Below are positions 44,058 to 54,240 of a stretch of 64,000 bases of DNA, in pieces. The translations under genes were made by a program, and so were the position numbers. The DNA is taken from NCBI RefSeq assembly GCF_013364355.1, contig NZ_CP054931.1, positions 3,534,001-3,598,000 of the forward strand, written 5' to 3'. The stretch's first letter is position 1, and each line of letters begins with the position of its first letter. The DNA is from Stenotrophomonas sp. NA06056. Its GTDB lineage: Bacteria > Pseudomonadota > Gammaproteobacteria > Xanthomonadales > Xanthomonadaceae. Under the pieces are notes generated by a model. That model did no database searches. It was not told where the DNA came from and saw only the letters and a program-made list of their open reading frames with translations.

Positions 44058-44636
44058 ATGAAGGTTGCCCTGTCCCTGCTGCTGGTCCTGTTGCTGCCCG
44101 GCGTCTGCGCCATCGCACAGGCGCAGCCTACGCGTTTGAACCGCTGCACCGATCCACAGGGGCAAAGTGTCTACACCGACCGCCCCTGCGACAGCTTGGG
44201 TGCGCAGTCCCGGCGACCGCCGCCGGCGCCTTCCGGCAGTACCCTGCAGCGCGACAGCCTCGGCAGCAGCTGCCCGCGCCGGTTGAGTGAACTGGTGCAG
44301 GCGCTGCACACGGCGGTCAGCATCGGTGACGTGAACCGGCTCTCTTCGCTGTACCTGTGGGGCGCGGTGTCCGATGCGGGCGCGCAGCGCATCCTTGGCC
44401 AGCTTGAATCGGTGGTGCGGCGACCGCTGGTGGATGTGGTGCCGGTGTATCCACAGCAGGAGCTGGATGAGGATGCAGGCAGTGCCGCGCAGGCATCAGC
44501 ATTGGAATCGGAGCCAGCGGTACGGCGCCATCCGGTCGGGTTGCGGTTGGAGCAGACCCTGCCGGGCAGCGCCACGCGGGCGGCGACGGTGCTTGGGCTG
44601 CGGCGGCAATATGGGTGTTTCTGGATTACGTTGTGA
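44058..44636 (+). CDS. Exported protein with DUF4124-like domain
   Basis: A 192-residue protein with a signal peptide ending near AQAQ (residue 23). The next 35 residues, RLNRCTDPQGQSVYTDRPC, are a DUF4124-type segment, a short Cys-bounded module common in xanthomonad periplasmic proteins. The rest (SCPRRLSELVQALHTAV onward, with YGCFWITL at the end) is not recognised and has further cysteines, suggesting disulfides. Function unknown. It begins 41 bases after metF on the same strand, so read-through is possible. Confidence 0.82.
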   Translation: MKVALSLLLVLLLPGVCAIAQAQPTRLNRCTDPQGQSVYTDRPCDSLGAQSRRPPPAPSGSTLQRDSLGSSCPRRLSELVQALHTAVSIGDVNRLSSLYLWGAVSDAGAQRILGQLESVVRRPLVDVVPVYPQQELDEDAGSAAQASALESEPAVRRHPVGLRLEQTLPGSATRAATVLGLRRQYGCFWITL

Positions 44637-44655
44637 GCGGGTCGGGCTGAGCGTC

Positions 44656-44777
44656 ATCCACGCATGGCGTGGATCTACTGATCCTTGCGTGGCGGAGGTC
44701 TGCTCATCCACGCATGGCGTGGATCTACTCGTTCCTGCGTGATTGGATCAGCTCATCCACGCATGGCGTGGATCTAC
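44656..44777 (-). repeat. Three SMAG palindromes in the same orientation
   Basis: Inverted copies at 44656-44678, 44706-44728 and 44755-44777, each ending CTAC, about 50 bases apart. The spacers share phrases (CCTTGCGTG and TTCCTGCGTGA), so this is a decayed direct repeat of a one-palindrome unit. It lies between convergent genes. Confidence 0.88.
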
Positions 44778-44829
44778 CCGGCCCCGGTGTCGATTCAGGG
44801 GGCCTCGGATCGGCAGCGGTGCCTGAGCG

Positions 44830-45783
44830 TCAGGCCGGCCACAGGCCGCGGATGGCGGCAATACCCTGCCCGCCGTGACGGCGCGCCTCGGCCACGTGCT
44901 GCGGCGTCATGCCGCCGAGCGCGTAGATCGGCAGCGAGACCTGCGCGCGCATCGCGGCGAAGGCCTCCCATCCCAACGGCACTGCATCTGGATGGCTTGC
45001 GGTGGCCTGCACCGGCCCCAGCACGGCGAAGTCGCAGCCTAGGCGCTGTGCGGCCAACAGCTGTTCAAGATCGTGGCAGGAGGCCGCCACCAGCTGCCCG
45101 GTCGGCAGCGGCCGTTCCTGCAGTGACTGCAGCTGCTCGCTGCCCAGGTGCACGCCGACGCCGAGGGTGCGTGCCATCTCGATATCCCGGTTGAGCAGCC
45201 ACTGCACGCCGCGACGGTGCGCGCGCACGACCTGCTCGATCATGCCCTGCCGCTGCGGATGGTCGGTGGGCAGGCGCAGCTGGATGCGTTGCTGTCCCGC
45301 GGCCACCGCCTGCTGCAGCTGGCCATGCCAACGCTGCAGGCCGCCCTCATCGGCGCCTGGCGCAGGGGTAATCAGATAGCAGTCTGGTTGGCGCAGCACG
45401 GCCACCACCGGCAGGTCGGCCGGCGGCATTGAATAACGGGCCAGCTTGTCCGGTGCCACCCAGGTGATGGCCTGGCCCTCGCGTCCACGCGGGGTGCCCT
45501 TCCAGCTGCGTACATGCCGCACTTCCAGGATCAGGTCCTTGTCCGGGTAGCGCTGCGGCACGTCCATGATCCACTCGCCCACCTCGGCCTCGATGCCCAG
45601 CTCTTCGTGCAGCTCGCGCGTCAGCGCCTGTGCAGAGGTCTCACCGGGCTCGCGCTTGCCGCCCGGGAATTCCCAGAGACCGGCCATGTCGCGGCTCTCG
45701 GTGCGGCGGTTCAGCAGGATACGGCCGCGGGCGTCGGTGATGACGGCGGCAACGACGTGGATCGAGCGTTTCGGGGAAGGCAT
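44830..45783 (-). CDS. Nudix hydrolase fused to a thiamine-phosphate-synthase-like domain (MutT-ThiE)
   Basis: A 317-residue fusion. Residues 1-130 are a MutT-type Nudix domain with the full box GGKREPGETSAQALTRELHEELG, as in 8-oxo-dGTP hydrolases. Residues about 135-317 are a TenI/ThiE-like barrel (QLRLPTDHP, VHLGSEQLQSL, ASCHDLEQLLAAQRLGCDFAVLGPV, LPIYALGGMTP). Such fusions are known in gammaproteobacteria; the role of the barrel is not established, and it need not make thiamine phosphate. The start at 45783 gives the MutT N-terminus MPSPKRSIHVVAAV; 45795 is an alternative. It follows secA after a terminator. Confidence 0.93.
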   Translation of the reverse strand: MPSPKRSIHVVAAVITDARGRILLNRRTESRDMAGLWEFPGGKREPGETSAQALTRELHEELGIEAEVGEWIMDVPQRYPDKDLILEVRHVRSWKGTPRGREGQAITWVAPDKLARYSMPPADLPVVAVLRQPDCYLITPAPGADEGGLQRWHGQLQQAVAAGQQRIQLRLPTDHPQRQGMIEQVVRAHRRGVQWLLNRDIEMARTLGVGVHLGSEQLQSLQERPLPTGQLVAASCHDLEQLLAAQRLGCDFAVLGPVQATASHPDAVPLGWEAFAAMRAQVSLPIYALGGMTPQHVAEARRHGGQGIAAIRGLWPA

Positions 45784-45851
45784 GGGGAGGAGCATGCCGA
45801 AAACCGGGGCACCGGCGCAATCGCCGGGCACTTCATTGCCCATAACAGGAA

Positions 45852-45877
45852 AGCCCCGCTTTCGCGGGGCTCTCCGG
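45852..45877 (-). terminator. secA terminator
   Basis: An eight-base stem AGCCCCGC / GCGGGGCT with a four-base loop begins ten bases after the secA stop. On the minus strand it is followed by TTCCTGTT. It separates secA from the MutT fusion gene. Confidence 0.75.
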
Positions 45878-45881
45878 GGGG

Positions 45882-48599
45882 TCAGCTCAGCTGGCCGTGG
45901 CAGTGCTTGTACTTCTTGCCACTGCCGCACGGGCACGGATCGTTGCGACCGATCTTCGGCTCGTCACGCTGCAGCTGGGCCGCCTCGACCTGCGCCGCTT
46001 CCTCGTCGGCGCTGTAGCCGCCTGCGTCCTGGTGCTGGAACTGCGACTGGCTCAGGCGGGCTTCCACCTGCTGGCGCTCGGCCGCTTCCAGTGCCTGCAC
46101 TTCCTCGTCGCTGCGGATGCGCACGCGGGCCAGCAGGGTCACCACTTCGCGCTTGACGTTCTCCAGCATGTCCGAGAACAGCTCGAAGGCTTCCTTCTTG
46201 TATTCCTGCTTCGGCTGCTTCTGCGCGTAACCACGCAGGTAGATGCCCTGGCGCAGGTAATCCATGCGGGCCAGGTGCTCCTTCCAGCTCTGGTCGAGCA
46301 CGGTCAGCATCACGTGCTTCTCCAGTGCGCGCATGGTCTCTTCGCCCACACCCGCTTCCTTCTCGGCGAAGTGCTGGTTGATGCGTTCCTGCACCTTGGC
46401 GGTGATGCCTTCGGCGTCCAGTTCTTCATGCGACTTGACCAGATCGGTCAGCGACATGTCCACGCCGAAGTCCGACTGCAGGGTGGCTTCCAGGCCACGC
46501 AGGTCCCACTGCTCGTCCACCGAGTTCGGCGGCACGAAGCGGGCGACGATGTCGAAGATCACGTCGTCGCGGATGCCATCGACGTTGTCCTTCACCGACT
46601 CTGCGTCAAGCAGTTCGTCGCGCTGGGCGTAGATCACCTTGCGCTGGTCGTTGTTGACGTCGTCGAAGTCCAGCAGGTTCTTGCGGATGTCGAAGTTGTG
46701 GGCCTCGACCTTGCGCTGCGCCTTCTCGATCTGGCGGCTGACCAGGCGGTCCTCGATGACGTCGTCTTCCTTCATGCCCATCATGCGCATGGCCTTCTGC
46801 ACCCAGTCGGAGGCGAAGATGCGCATCAGGTTGTCTTCCAGCGACAGGTAGAAACGGGACGAACCCGGGTCACCCTGACGGCCCGAACGGCCACGCAGCT
46901 GGTTGTCGATACGACGCGATTCGTGGCGCTCGGTGCCGACGATGTGCAGGCCGCCCGCGGCCTTGACCGCGTCATGGCGCTTCTGCCACTCGGCCTTGAC
47001 CGCCGCCTTCTGTTCGTCGGTCGCGCCGTCGCCCAGCTCGTGGATTTCAGCTTCCAGCGAACCGCCCAGCACGATGTCGGTACCACGGCCGGCCATGTTG
47101 GTGGCGATGGTCACCGCCGCCGGACGACCAGCGTTGGCAACGATGGTCGCTTCGCGGTCGTGCTGCTTGGCGTTGAGCACTTCGTGCTTCACACCCGCCT
47201 TGCGCAGGTGTTCGGACAGCATTTCCGAAGTTTCGATCGAGGTGGTACCCACCAGCACCGGCTGGCCGCGCTTGGCGCACTCTTCGATGTCGGCCAGCAC
47301 CGCGTTGAACTTGCCCTTGCGGTTGAGGAACACCTGGTCCGGGCTGTCCTTGCGGATGGTCGGGCGGTTGGTCGGGATCACCACCACTTCCAGGCCGTAG
47401 ATGCTCTGGAATTCGAACGCTTCGGTATCGGCCGTACCGGTCATGCCGGACAGCTTCTTGTACATGCGGAACAGGTTCTGGAAGGTGATGCTGGCCAGCG
47501 TCTGGTTCTCGCGCTGGACCGGCACGCCTTCCTTCGCTTCCACCGCCTGGTGCAGGCCATCGGACCAGCGGCGGCCGGCCAGGGTACGGCCGGTGAATTC
47601 GTCGACGATGACCACTTCGCCATCGCGCACGATGTAGTCCACATCACGCTGGTAAATGGCGTGCGCGCGCAGGGCGGCGTTGAGGTGGTGGACCACGGTC
47701 AGGTTCTGCGCCGCGTACAGGCCTTCGGTCTCGGCATCGAGGATGCCGGCATCGACCAGCAGCTGCTCGGCGTGCTCCATGCCCGCTTCGGACAGATGCA
47801 CCTGCTTGCCCTTCTCGTCGACCCAGAAGTCGCCTTCGCCGTCTTCCGCTTCCTGCTTGACCAGGTTCGGCACGATGCGGTTGACGCGGATGTACAGCTC
47901 CGGGGAATCATCGGCCGGGCCGGAAATGATCAGCGGGGTACGCGCTTCGTCGATCAGGATGGAGTCGACTTCGTCGACGATGGCGTAGTGCAGGCCGCGC
48001 TGGTAGCGGTCAGCCTTGGACAACGCCATGTTGTCGCGCAGGTAGTCGAAACCGAATTCGTTGTTGGTGCCGTAGGTGATGTCCGAACCATAGGCTTCAC
48101 GCTTGTCGCTGTGCGGCATGCCCGGGTAGACCACGCCCACGCTCAGGCCCAGCCAGTTGTACAGCTTGCCCATCTGCGCGGCATCGCGGCGCGCCAGGTA
48201 GTCGTTCACGGTGACCACGTGCACGCCCTTGCCTTCCAGCGCGTTGAGGTACACCGGCAGGGTTGCCACCAGGGTCTTGCCTTCACCGGTGCGCATTTCT
48301 GCGATCTTGCCCAGGTGAAGCACCATGCCGCCGATCAGCTGCACGTCGTAGTGGCGCATGCCCAGCACGCGGCGGCCGGCTTCGCGGCAGACCGCGAACG
48401 CTTCCGGCAGCACCTTGTCCAGGGCTTCACCACCGGCGATGCGCTGCTTGAACTCCGGCGTCTTGGCCTGCAGCTGCTCGTCGGAAAGCTTCTCGATCTC
48501 CGGCTCCAGCGCATTGATCTTGGCGACGATGCGGTTGAGCTGGCGCAGCTGTCGTTCATTACGACTGCCAAATACGCGGGTAAGCAGGCTGTTGATCAT
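45882..48599 (-). CDS. secA: Preprotein translocase ATPase SecA
   Basis: The motor that pushes preproteins through SecYEG. The 905 residues match the family (E. coli 901). Landmarks: Walker A in [49 protein letters not shown] (DEAD region), the preprotein cross-linking domain, [14 protein letters not shown], and the C-terminal zinc motif [14 protein letters not shown] that binds SecB. ATG 48599 gives the standard [14 protein letters not shown] start. It has the usual proximity to the dcw cluster and is transcribed alone on the minus strand. Confidence 0.99.
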   Translation of the reverse strand: MINSLLTRVFGSRNERQLRQLNRIVAKINALEPEIEKLSDEQLQAKTPEFKQRIAGGEALDKVLPEAFAVCREAGRRVLGMRHYDVQLIGGMVLHLGKIAEMRTGEGKTLVATLPVYLNALEGKGVHVVTVNDYLARRDAAQMGKLYNWLGLSVGVVYPGMPHSDKREAYGSDITYGTNNEFGFDYLRDNMALSKADRYQRGLHYAIVDEVDSILIDEARTPLIISGPADDSPELYIRVNRIVPNLVKQEAEDGEGDFWVDEKGKQVHLSEAGMEHAEQLLVDAGILDAETEGLYAAQNLTVVHHLNAALRAHAIYQRDVDYIVRDGEVVIVDEFTGRTLAGRRWSDGLHQAVEAKEGVPVQRENQTLASITFQNLFRMYKKLSGMTGTADTEAFEFQSIYGLEVVVIPTNRPTIRKDSPDQVFLNRKGKFNAVLADIEECAKRGQPVLVGTTSIETSEMLSEHLRKAGVKHEVLNAKQHDREATIVANAGRPAAVTIATNMAGRGTDIVLGGSLEAEIHELGDGATDEQKAAVKAEWQKRHDAVKAAGGLHIVGTERHESRRIDNQLRGRSGRQGDPGSSRFYLSLEDNLMRIFASDWVQKAMRMMGMKEDDVIEDRLVSRQIEKAQRKVEAHNFDIRKNLLDFDDVNNDQRKVIYAQRDELLDAESVKDNVDGIRDDVIFDIVARFVPPNSVDEQWDLRGLEATLQSDFGVDMSLTDLVKSHEELDAEGITAKVQERINQHFAEKEAGVGEETMRALEKHVMLTVLDQSWKEHLARMDYLRQGIYLRGYAQKQPKQEYKKEAFELFSDMLENVKREVVTLLARVRIRSDEEVQALEAAERQQVEARLSQSQFQHQDAGGYSADEEAAQVEAAQLQRDEPKIGRNDPCPCGSGKKYKHCHGQLS

Positions 48600-48777
48600 T
48601 GAAGGAACCGGGTTGGATGGACACAGCGGCCCGGTCGTCCCCCTGGGGATCCGTCCGCCGCAAACGAAACAGGGCGCCTGGCGCCCTGTCGATGGCAACA
48701 CCCATTGTAGCTTGGGACGGGCGCGAGGGGTTTCAACCCTTGGCGGCCGCGCTACCGCCGGGTCCGACGGCGTCCCG

Positions 48778-48800
48778 GTAGCGCCGGGCCATGCCCGGCG
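48778..48800 (+). repeat. SMAG-type palindrome, CGCCGGGC variant
   Basis: Starts GTAG, stem CGCCGGGC/GCCCGGCG around CAT. It lies seven bases past the stop of the M23 peptidase gene. Confidence 0.8.
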
Positions 48801-48806
48801 TTGCAA

Positions 48807-49760
48807 TCAGCCGCGGGTGATACGGCCCACCGGCGTGTTGCCACCGTCACCGAGGAACTTGCGCGGGTTGACCACGTTGCCGTTTTCCCACACCTCGAAG
48901 TGCACGTGAGCGCCGGTCGAACGACCGGTGGAACCGGCCTTGGCCACTTCCTGGCCCGCACGAACCAGGTCACCGACCTTCACCACCAGACGCGAATTGT
49001 GCGCGTAGCGGGTGACGTAGCCATTACCGTGGTCGACATCGACCACGTTGCCGTAGCCGCCCTTGACCCCGGAGAAGCTGACCACGCCGTCGGCCACCGA
49101 CATCACCGGGTCCCCGACGCGGGCGTGGAAGTCCATGCCCTTGTGGGTGGCGGCACCGCGACCGAACGGGTCAGCACGGGTACCGAAGCCGGACGTGACA
49201 TAGCTGTTGCGGATCGGCATGCGCGAGGGCACGGCGTTCTGCTGCAGCTGGTGGTCGAACATCAGCGATTCCATCACCGACAACTGGCGGCCTGAAGCAG
49301 CAAAGCGCTGCTCCAGCACCTGTAAGTCGGCGTTGACGTCCTTCACCGGGATGTCGGCGGTCGGGCCGCCGGCATCGCCGTCACCGAGGCCGGGGGTCTC
49401 GTTGAAGTCGAATTCGCCATCTTCCAGCTTGCCCATCTGGGTCAGTCGCTCGCCCAGGGCGTTCAGGCGGGTGGCCTGTGCCTGCAGCTCGCCGAGGCGG
49501 GCGGCCAGCGCGTTGACCTGGGTCTGCGCATCGCGCTGGACCTTGGCCAGCTCGGCCTCCTGGCGGTCGACCTTGGCCTGCAGGCGCGAATCATTGAGCG
49601 CACTGGCGCCAATGCCGCCGGCAAGGCCGATAATGCAACCTGCGCCGAGCACGCTGCCCAGCAGGGCTCGGGGGCGGTCCTCGAAGTAGAACCGCAAACG
49701 CGTGAGCGCCGATTTGGCCTGTCCTTCACGCGTTTTGATTACGATCTTTTTGAATGCCAT
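48807..49760 (-). CDS. M23 family peptidoglycan peptidase
   Basis: A 317-residue LytM-type metallopeptidase. One membrane helix (about 35-55) anchors it in the inner membrane. A coiled coil (about 60-110; LQAKVDRQEAELAKVQRDAQ) follows, then the M23 domain with the Zn ligands in HKGMDF (His and Asp) and HVHFEVWENG. All catalytic positions seem present, so it is probably active on peptide cross-links, not a degenerate activator. The ATG (49760) is only 12 bases from the ATG of divergent dciA. Confidence 0.93.
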   Translation of the reverse strand: MAFKKIVIKTREGQAKSALTRLRFYFEDRPRALLGSVLGAGCIIGLAGGIGASALNDSRLQAKVDRQEAELAKVQRDAQTQVNALAARLGELQAQATRLNALGERLTQMGKLEDGEFDFNETPGLGDGDAGGPTADIPVKDVNADLQVLEQRFAASGRQLSVMESLMFDHQLQQNAVPSRMPIRNSYVTSGFGTRADPFGRGAATHKGMDFHARVGDPVMSVADGVVSFSGVKGGYGNVVDVDHGNGYVTRYAHNSRLVVKVGDLVRAGQEVAKAGSTGRSTGAHVHFEVWENGNVVNPRKFLGDGGNTPVGRITRG

Positions 49761-49772
49761 CAGTGAGTTTTC

Positions 49773-50222
49773 ATGTCTGAGCCGAAATCCAGCGTTCGTC
49801 CCGCATCCAGACCGAAACCGGCCCTGGATGTAGTGATGGCGGACAAAAGCGGGAACCCGCTGCGGCGTGCCTTGTGGCTCGACGCGCTGGACCGTCAGTT
49901 GCGCCCCCAGTTGCCGCCACCTCTGCGCAGCCGTTGCCGGCTGGCCAATGTGGACGGGGAACACCTCGTTTTTATCGTCGAGTCCCCGGTCTGGCATGCC
50001 AAGTTGCGGCTTGCCGAAGCCCAGTTGCTCGACGCGGCCCGGTCCATCGGGCTGAAGGCCACCAAGGTGACCGTCAAGACTGCGTCTCCCACTCCCACGC
50101 GCTCCCCAGCGCTCGACAACCGGAATGGACCCCACGCAGTTTCAGCCGCCACGCACAAAGGGCTACGCGACGCCTTGGCAGCTCTGCAGGACCTTCCTTC
50201 GAAACCGAAGCGGGAAACCTGA
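49773..50222 (+). CDS. dciA: DciA family helicase loader (DUF721)
   Basis: A 149-residue protein whose middle (RALWLDALDRQLRPQLPPPLRSRCRLANVDGEHLVFIVESPVWHAKLRL) is the DUF721/DciA KH-like domain. DciA interacts with and helps load the replicative helicase DnaB in bacteria that lack DnaC. The flanks are basic and disordered. In many gammaproteobacteria dciA lies near lpxC and secA, as here. The 5' end is 12 bases from the divergent M23 gene, so the promoter must lie inside that coding sequence. Confidence 0.9.
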   Translation: MSEPKSSVRPASRPKPALDVVMADKSGNPLRRALWLDALDRQLRPQLPPPLRSRCRLANVDGEHLVFIVESPVWHAKLRLAEAQLLDAARSIGLKATKVTVKTASPTPTRSPALDNRNGPHAVSAATHKGLRDALAALQDLPSKPKRET

Positions 50223-50450
50223 AAGCAGCAGAGCGTCCTGCTCCACTCCCCGTCGCGCGTGTCACCGCAGCGTGAAACATTTCGGGGGCCGGGTCGCATC
50301 CTATCCGGACCACGTGGTGCAGTCGTTAGATTGAAGTTAATTAATCGTTAAATTCAGGCTTTCCAGCGGCCTGGTTCACAAAACCGTGACTTCGGCCCGT
50401 GCGTCGCGCCGCCGCTTGCGCCAGTCGCGGCACCCGCTCCGGAAACGCAA

Positions 50451-50478
50451 ACGCCGCCCTGGAAGGCGGCGTCTTTTC
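50451..50478. terminator. Bidirectional terminator between dciA and lpxC
   Basis: An eight-base stem ACGCCGCC / GGCGGCGT with a six-base loop, followed by CTTTTC on the plus strand and TTTGCGTTT on the minus strand. It serves the convergent dciA and lpxC. The rest of the 280-base gap (50223-50502) has no gene that I can see. Confidence 0.85.
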
Positions 50479-50502
50479 ATTGAAATTCAATGATTTGCGA
50501 AA

Positions 50503-51414
50503 TCAGGCATAAGCCGGCGTGGCGTATACCACCGGGTCCGGCACCGCCGGCGAGTCGTAAGTGACCCATTCCCATGCGGTGGCATCGGCCATCAGCGCCC
50601 GCACCAGCTTGTTGTTGAGCGCGTGGCCGGACTTGAAGCCTTCGTAGGCGCCCAGCACCTGGCCACCGGCCAGATAGAGGTCGCCGATCGCGTCGAGGAT
50701 CTTGTGGCGCACGAATTCGTCGGCGTAGCGCAGCCCGTCTTCGTTGAGCACGCGGAACTCATCGAGCACGATGGCGTTGTCCATCGAACCGCCCAGGCCG
50801 AGGTTGCGCTCGCGCATGTATTCCAGGTCGCGCATGAAGCCGAAGGTGCGCGCGCGGGAAATTTCCTTGGTGTAGGCCATCGTCGAGAACTCGATTTCCT
50901 GGCGCGACTGCTTGGCCGGAATCATCGGGTGGTCGAACTGGATGGTGAAGCCCAGCTTGTAACCCTCGTAGGGCGTGAAGCGGGCCACCTTGTCGCCTTC
51001 GGTCACTTCCACGGTCTTCAGCACGCGGATGAAGCGCTTGGGCGCATCCTGTTCCACGATGCCTGCCGACTGCAGCAGGAACACGAACGGGCCGGACGAA
51101 CCGTCCATGATCGGCAGCTCGGCCGAGGACAGTTCGACGATGATGTTGTCCACACCCAGGCCGGCCAGGGCCGACATCAGGTGTTCGACGGTCTGGATCT
51201 TGGCGTCGTTGCAGGTCAGGCCGGTGCAGAGGGTCACTTCAGTGACCAGCTCGGCCTTCGCAGGCACTTCCACCACCGGGTCCAGGTCCACGCGGCGGAA
51301 CACGATGCCATGGTTGACCGGCGCCGGACGCAGGGTCATGTAGACCTTGTCGCCGCTGTGCAGGCCTACGCCGGTGGCGCGGATCGTGTTCTTGAGGGTG
51401 CGTTGCTGGATCAT
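50503..51414 (-). CDS. lpxC: UDP-3-O-acyl-N-acetylglucosamine deacetylase
   Basis: The committed, zinc-dependent step of lipid A synthesis. The 303 residues have the family zinc ligands: His in [16 protein letters not shown], then His and Asp in [14 protein letters not shown], and the later SGHALNNKL His. The start [21 protein letters not shown] is invariant in the family. In E. coli the protein level is set by FtsH proteolysis of the C-terminus; here the last residues are VYATPAYA. It is the last gene of the dcw cluster, 193 bases after ftsZ, and may have its own promoter. Confidence 0.99.
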   Translation of the reverse strand: MIQQRTLKNTIRATGVGLHSGDKVYMTLRPAPVNHGIVFRRVDLDPVVEVPAKAELVTEVTLCTGLTCNDAKIQTVEHLMSALAGLGVDNIIVELSSAELPIMDGSSGPFVFLLQSAGIVEQDAPKRFIRVLKTVEVTEGDKVARFTPYEGYKLGFTIQFDHPMIPAKQSRQEIEFSTMAYTKEISRARTFGFMRDLEYMRERNLGLGGSMDNAIVLDEFRVLNEDGLRYADEFVRHKILDAIGDLYLAGGQVLGAYEGFKSGHALNNKLVRALMADATAWEWVTYDSPAVPDPVVYATPAYA

Positions 51415-51525
51415 GGGGGGACGACCGGAAGTGACACATTAGATTAACACGCAGGGTCCCCTACCCCGGCTGAAACGCCGGCAGGACACACCGGCGCGCC
51501 GATAGGACGCGCGTGAAGCAGGGCG

Positions 51526-51556
51526 GCCGGGCCCATCCTGGCCCGGCGCCCGCGTT
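51526..51556. other. GC-rich hairpin between ftsZ and lpxC
   Basis: A seven-base stem GCCGGGC / GCCCGGC with an eight-base loop, followed on the plus strand by CGTTTTC. The orientation of the T run is opposite to that of ftsZ, so its role in ending the ftsZ transcript is doubtful. Confidence 0.4.
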
Positions 51557-51607
51557 TTCAGGACATGGTGGCGCAACCCGGGGGGGACAAGCCCCGGGCA
51601 GCGTCGA

Positions 51608-52843
51608 TCAGTCCGCCTGGCGGCGCAGGAACGCCGGGATGTCCAGGTAATCGTTCGGCAGTTCCGCCGCGGCCGGGGCCGAGGAGGCCGGAGCCGACGG
51701 GGTGGACGCTGCCACGCTGTCGCTGCTGGCGCGACGCAGGCCCAGGCCCATGCCGCCGACAGCCTTGGACACCGCATCGCCGCCGTTGTCGAACTCGCCG
51801 AACTCCGGCTGGCCGGTGGTGGCGTTGCGCACCAGCTTGATCGGTGCACGCTCGCCCGGACGCTGGGTCTTGCTGGCCGAGACGCGGTTCAGGCCCGTGG
51901 CGACCACGGTCACGCGCACTTCGTCCTGCATGTCCGGATCAAGCACGGTACCCACCACCACGGTGGCGTCTTCCGAAGCGAAGCCGTCGATGGTGCGGCC
52001 GATCTCGTCGAACTCGGCCATGGTGAAATCGGCACCGGCGGTGATGTTGACCAGGATGCCGTTGGCACCAGCCAGGTTCACATCGTCCAGCAGCGGGTTC
52101 TGGATGGCCGACTCGGCCGCGGCCTGGGCGCGGTCATCGCCGCGGGCGGTACCGGTACCCATCATCGCCAGGCCCATTTCGGACATGACGGTGCGCACGT
52201 CGGCGAAGTCGACGTTGATCAGGCCCGGACGCACGATCAGGTCGGCGATGCCCTGCACGGCGCCCTGCAGCACGTCGTTGGCAGCGCGGAACGCCTGGAT
52301 CATGGTGGCGTTGCGGCCCAGCACGGTGATCAGCTTTTCGTTCGGGATGGTGATCAGCGAGTCGCAGTGCTGGCTCAGTTCTTCGATGCCCTTCAGCGCA
52401 ACCTGCATGCGGCGGCGGCCTTCGAACGGGAACGGCTTGGTGACCACGGCCACGGTCAGGATGCCCATTTCCTTGGCCAGCTGTGCCACCACCGGCGCAG
52501 CGCCGGTACCGGTGCCACCGCCCATGCCAGCGGTGATGAACACCATGTCCGCGCCCTGCAGGGCGTCCATGATGCGCTCACGGTCTTCCAGCGCAGCCTG
52601 GCGGCCGACTTCCGGATTCGCGCCTGCGCCCAGGCCCTTGGTGACATTGGTACCCAGCTGCAGCTGCAGCTTGGCACCACAATTCTTGATGGCCTGCGAA
52701 TCGGTGTTGGCGGTGATGAATTCCACGCCATCCACCGCCGAGTTGACCATGTGCGCCACGGCATTGCCGCCGCCGCCGCCCACGCCAACAACCTTGATCA
52801 CCGCATTGGGTGCCATCTTTTCGATCAGTTCAAAATGCGCCAT
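51608..52843 (-). CDS. ftsZ: Cell division GTPase FtsZ
   Basis: Tubulin-like protein that forms the division ring. The 411 residues have the nucleotide-binding [12 protein letters not shown], the GTP signature [14 protein letters not shown], the T7 synergy loop [11 protein letters not shown], a variable linker of about 70 residues, and the conserved C-terminal peptide [12 protein letters not shown], which binds FtsA and ZipA. ATG 52843 gives the usual [13 protein letters not shown]. It is preceded by a 161-base gap containing a direct repeat, so a separate ftsZ promoter is likely in addition to read-through from ftsA. Confidence 0.99.
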   Translation of the reverse strand: MAHFELIEKMAPNAVIKVVGVGGGGGNAVAHMVNSAVDGVEFITANTDSQAIKNCGAKLQLQLGTNVTKGLGAGANPEVGRQAALEDRERIMDALQGADMVFITAGMGGGTGTGAAPVVAQLAKEMGILTVAVVTKPFPFEGRRRMQVALKGIEELSQHCDSLITIPNEKLITVLGRNATMIQAFRAANDVLQGAVQGIADLIVRPGLINVDFADVRTVMSEMGLAMMGTGTARGDDRAQAAAESAIQNPLLDDVNLAGANGILVNITAGADFTMAEFDEIGRTIDGFASEDATVVVGTVLDPDMQDEVRVTVVATGLNRVSASKTQRPGERAPIKLVRNATTGQPEFGEFDNGGDAVSKAVGGMGLGLRRASSDSVAASTPSAPASSAPAAAELPNDYLDIPAFLRRQAD

Positions 52844-52937
52844 GTCCGTGTCCTCGTTGTATCCGCTTTCGATTGCATGGGCGTTCGGGCGTCCTGCCTT
52901 CATGCTGCATGCCGTCGTTGCGGCTGTGTGGGTTATG

Positions 52938-52971
52938 TGTTGCCGGTGTTGCGTCGTGTTGCCGGTGTTGC
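52938..52971. repeat. Direct repeat in the ftsA-ftsZ gap
   Basis: The 15-base sequence TGTTGCCGGTGTTGC occurs at 52938-52952 and again at 52957-52971, a 19-base period. It lies 95-128 bases upstream of the ftsZ start. The reverse complement (GCAACACCGGCAACA) is what an ftsZ transcript would carry. Confidence 0.9.
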
Positions 52972-53004
52972 AACCGGGCGAGCCCGGGTAGTGCAGGTTC
53001 CGCG

Positions 53005-54240
53005 TCAGAATTCGCCGCGGAACCAGGTCTTGAGTTTCTTGAACATGCTTCCAGCGCGACCGGTCGGCAGCGACGGCCGGCGCGGATGCTCGATCTGGCT
53101 ACCCATCAGCAGCAGGCCCACGCCGGTGGCATGCACCGGGTTGCCCACCACTTCGCCCAGCCCGGTGACGTGCTGCGGAATGCCCACGCGCACCGGCATC
53201 TGCAGCATTTCCTCGGCCAGTTCGACCACGCCTTCCATCTTCGAGGCACCACCGGTCAGCACCATGCCGGCGCGCACCAGTTCCTCGAAGCCGGAGCGGC
53301 GCAGTTCGGCCTGCACCATTTCAAAGATTTCTTCGTAGCGGCCCTGTACGGCCTGGGCCAACGCGTGGCGCGGCATGCGGCGCGGCGGACGATCACCGAC
53401 CGACGGCACCTGGATGCTCTCCTCGGCGGTGGCCAGCTGGGCCAGGGCACACGCGTAGCGCACCTTGATCTGCTCGGCTTCCGGGGTCGGCGTGCGCAGC
53501 ATGTGCGCGATGTCGTTGGTCACGTGGTCGCCGGCGATCGGCAGCGAGGCGGTGTGGCAGATCGCGCCCTGCACGAACACCGCGATGTCAGTGGTGCCGG
53601 CGCCCATGTCCACCAGCACTACGCCGAGCTCGCGCTCGTCGGCGGTCAGCACCGCCACGCTGGACGCCAGCGACGACAGCACCAGGTCGTCCACCTGCAG
53701 GCCGCAGCGCTGCACGCACTTGCTGATGTTGGCGGCGGCCGACTGCGCGCACACCACCAGGTGCGCATGCACTTCCAGGCGCACGCCGGTCATGCCGACG
53801 GGGTTGCGGATGCCTTCCTGCGAATCGTCCAGCACGTACTCGCGCGGGATCGCATGCAGGATCTTCTGGTCGGCCGGAATCGCCACCGCCTTGGCTGCAT
53901 CAAGCACGCGATCCAGGTCGCCCCAGGTCACTTCACCATCGCGGATCGGCACGATGCCGGGCGAGTTCTTGCACTGCACGTGGTTACCGGAAATGGAGGC
54001 GTACACCGAACGGATCTCGCAGCCGGCCATCAGCTCGGCTTCTTCCACCGCGCGCTGGATCGACTGCACGGTCGATTCGATGTCCACCACCACGCCGCGC
54101 TTCAGGCCGCGCGACTCATGGGAACCGATGCCGATCACTTCGATCGGATTGCCCGGCGAATACTCACCCACCAGCGCCACCACCTTGGAGGTGCCGATAT
54201 CCAGGCCGACGATCAGCGATTTGTCACCCTTGCGATTCAT
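53005..54240 (-). CDS. ftsA: Cell division actin-like protein FtsA
   Basis: Membrane tether and recruiter of the division ring. The 411 residues start with [19 protein letters not shown] (phosphate 1), have the SHS2-type insert, phosphate 2 in [16 protein letters not shown] and adenosine in [13 protein letters not shown]. They end in the amphipathic membrane-targeting helix [15 protein letters not shown]. The ATG overlaps the ftsQ stop by four bases. Order ftsQ-ftsA-ftsZ is standard. Confidence 0.99.
   Translation of the reverse strand: MNRKGDKSLIVGLDIGTSKVVALVGEYSPGNPIEVIGIGSHESRGLKRGVVVDIESTVQSIQRAVEEAELMAGCEIRSVYASISGNHVQCKNSPGIVPIRDGEVTWGDLDRVLDAAKAVAIPADQKILHAIPREYVLDDSQEGIRNPVGMTGVRLEVHAHLVVCAQSAAANISKCVQRCGLQVDDLVLSSLASSVAVLTADERELGVVLVDMGAGTTDIAVFVQGAICHTASLPIAGDHVTNDIAHMLRTPTPEAEQIKVRYACALAQLATAEESIQVPSVGDRPPRRMPRHALAQAVQGRYEEIFEMVQAELRRSGFEELVRAGMVLTGGASKMEGVVELAEEMLQMPVRVGIPQHVTGLGEVVGNPVHATGVGLLLMGSQIEHPRRPSLPTGRAGSMFKKLKTWFRGEF

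Noticed and set aside
45897..48602. A 901-codon plus-strand frame opposite secA
   Set aside because: It mirrors the complete secA gene. The Val/His/Gln-rich translation has no motif, and secA is certain.
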